From Kocuria sp. cx-455 (GTDB lineage Bacteria; Actinomycetota; Actinomycetes; Actinomycetales; Micrococcaceae): a DNA stretch of 64,000 nt. Location of the stretch: assembly GCF_014698015.1 (NCBI RefSeq), contig NZ_JACXBS010000003.1, positions 124,001 to 188,000 on the forward strand, given 5' to 3'. The position numbers and the translations under genes are program-made. Under the pieces are notes generated by a model. It was not told the origin of the DNA. It made no database searches and saw only the letters and a program-made list of their open reading frames with translations. This document shows, in pieces, positions 63,785 through 64,000 of the stretch; position 1 is the stretch's first letter, and every line of letters starts with the position of its first letter.

Positions 63785-64000
63785 TCAGATCCGCGTCATC
63801 CAGGTGCGGCCGGTGCTCAGGTTGTAACGGACCACGTAACCCTTGGAGAACTGCTGACGGATTTCATTGCCCGCGCGGTACTCATCCGTTCTGGGGAATC
63901 CCAGCCCGCGCTCCTGGCCCCGCTGGGCCCAGAAGTTACCGATGGCCGACTTCTCCTTGACGGCGTGGGATCCGGTCGACGGCGTCCACAGCACCTTGGT
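63785..64000 (-). CDS. LGFP-repeat cell-wall protein, C-terminal end (partial)
   Basis: Only the last 71 codons are in the window; the frame stays open through position 64000. The visible part contains one LGFP repeat, with GNFWAQRGQERGLGFPRTDEY followed by IRQQFSKGYVVRYNLSTGRTW. LGFP repeats occur in exported actinobacterial proteins and are thought to anchor them to the cell wall, often attached to a lytic or esterase domain, which would lie beyond the edge. Confidence 0.75.
   Translation of the reverse strand, partial: TKVLWTPSTGSHAVKEKSAIGNFWAQRGQERGLGFPRTDEYRAGNEIRQQFSKGYVVRYNLSTGRTWMTRI

Overview
The window comes from a high-GC Gram-positive actinobacterium, most probably of the Micrococcaceae (Kocuria/Rothia/Arthrobacter relatives). 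The evidence is the strongly G/C-biased third codon positions, frequent GTG starts, the mycothiol amidase gene mca, a WhiB regulator, an actinobacterial protein O-mannosyltransferase, an MhuD-type heme oxygenase and a putrescine oxidase of the type known from Kocuria rosea. The genus cannot be fixed from the sequence alone. There is no phage, insertion sequence or CRISPR array, and only one tRNA.

The backbone is housekeeping DNA in three blocks whose gene order I recognise, from memory, in Mycobacterium tuberculosis. Block 1 (about 1-11,500 and 24,650-29,100) holds ilvA, greA, DUF4307, mca, a small membrane protein, a YyaL-like thioredoxin-domain protein, hemolysin III, a short-chain-type cis-prenyltransferase and PhoH2, then fumC, carbonic anhydrase, DUF4245 and glpX. 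Block 2 (29,200-41,100) is cell-envelope and division related: two FemAB-fold proteins, an SDR, an LCP ligase, a fused PurK-PurE, GtrA, TIGR03089, a WhiB2-like regulator, DUF3499, an L,D-transpeptidase lipoprotein and a DUF1461 membrane protein. Block 3 (41,400-52,000 and 58,200-64,000) holds a protein mannosyltransferase, rsmI, a MoxR/DUF58/transglutaminase-like operon, tatD, ksgA, ispE, an ABC-F ATPase, tRNA-Gln, glmU, prs and the end of an LGFP-repeat protein.

Three accessory insertions interrupt this backbone. (a) 11,500-21,400 is a polyol utilisation locus: a mannitol/arabitol-type dehydrogenase, a xylulokinase-type kinase, a SorC-family regulator, an ABC importer (binding lipoprotein, two permeases and a separately encoded ATPase) and a sorbitol/xylitol-type zinc dehydrogenase. 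All three promoter regions carry near-identical operator-like motifs with a 22-bp repeat spacing, so the locus looks like one regulon. It is followed by poxB (pyruvate:quinone oxidoreductase) divergent from a C45-type Ntn hydrolase. (b) 53,500-57,200 is a putrescine/polyamine locus: an APC permease, a TetR regulator and a flavin amine oxidase, with a perfect 22-bp palindrome between the divergent genes. (c) 57,200-58,200 is mhuD plus an HD-domain protein resembling cyanamide hydratases.

Many genes have no Shine-Dalgarno sequence. Instead they carry a TANNNT hexamer 6-7 nt before the start codon, the signature of leaderless transcription. The sequence observations judged most worth checking are the polyol operator regulon, the missing catalytic cysteine in the transglutaminase-like protein, the mhuD-HD gene pair, the paired palindromes over the C45 hydrolase promoter, and a roughly 100-bp element found twice, both times between convergent genes.
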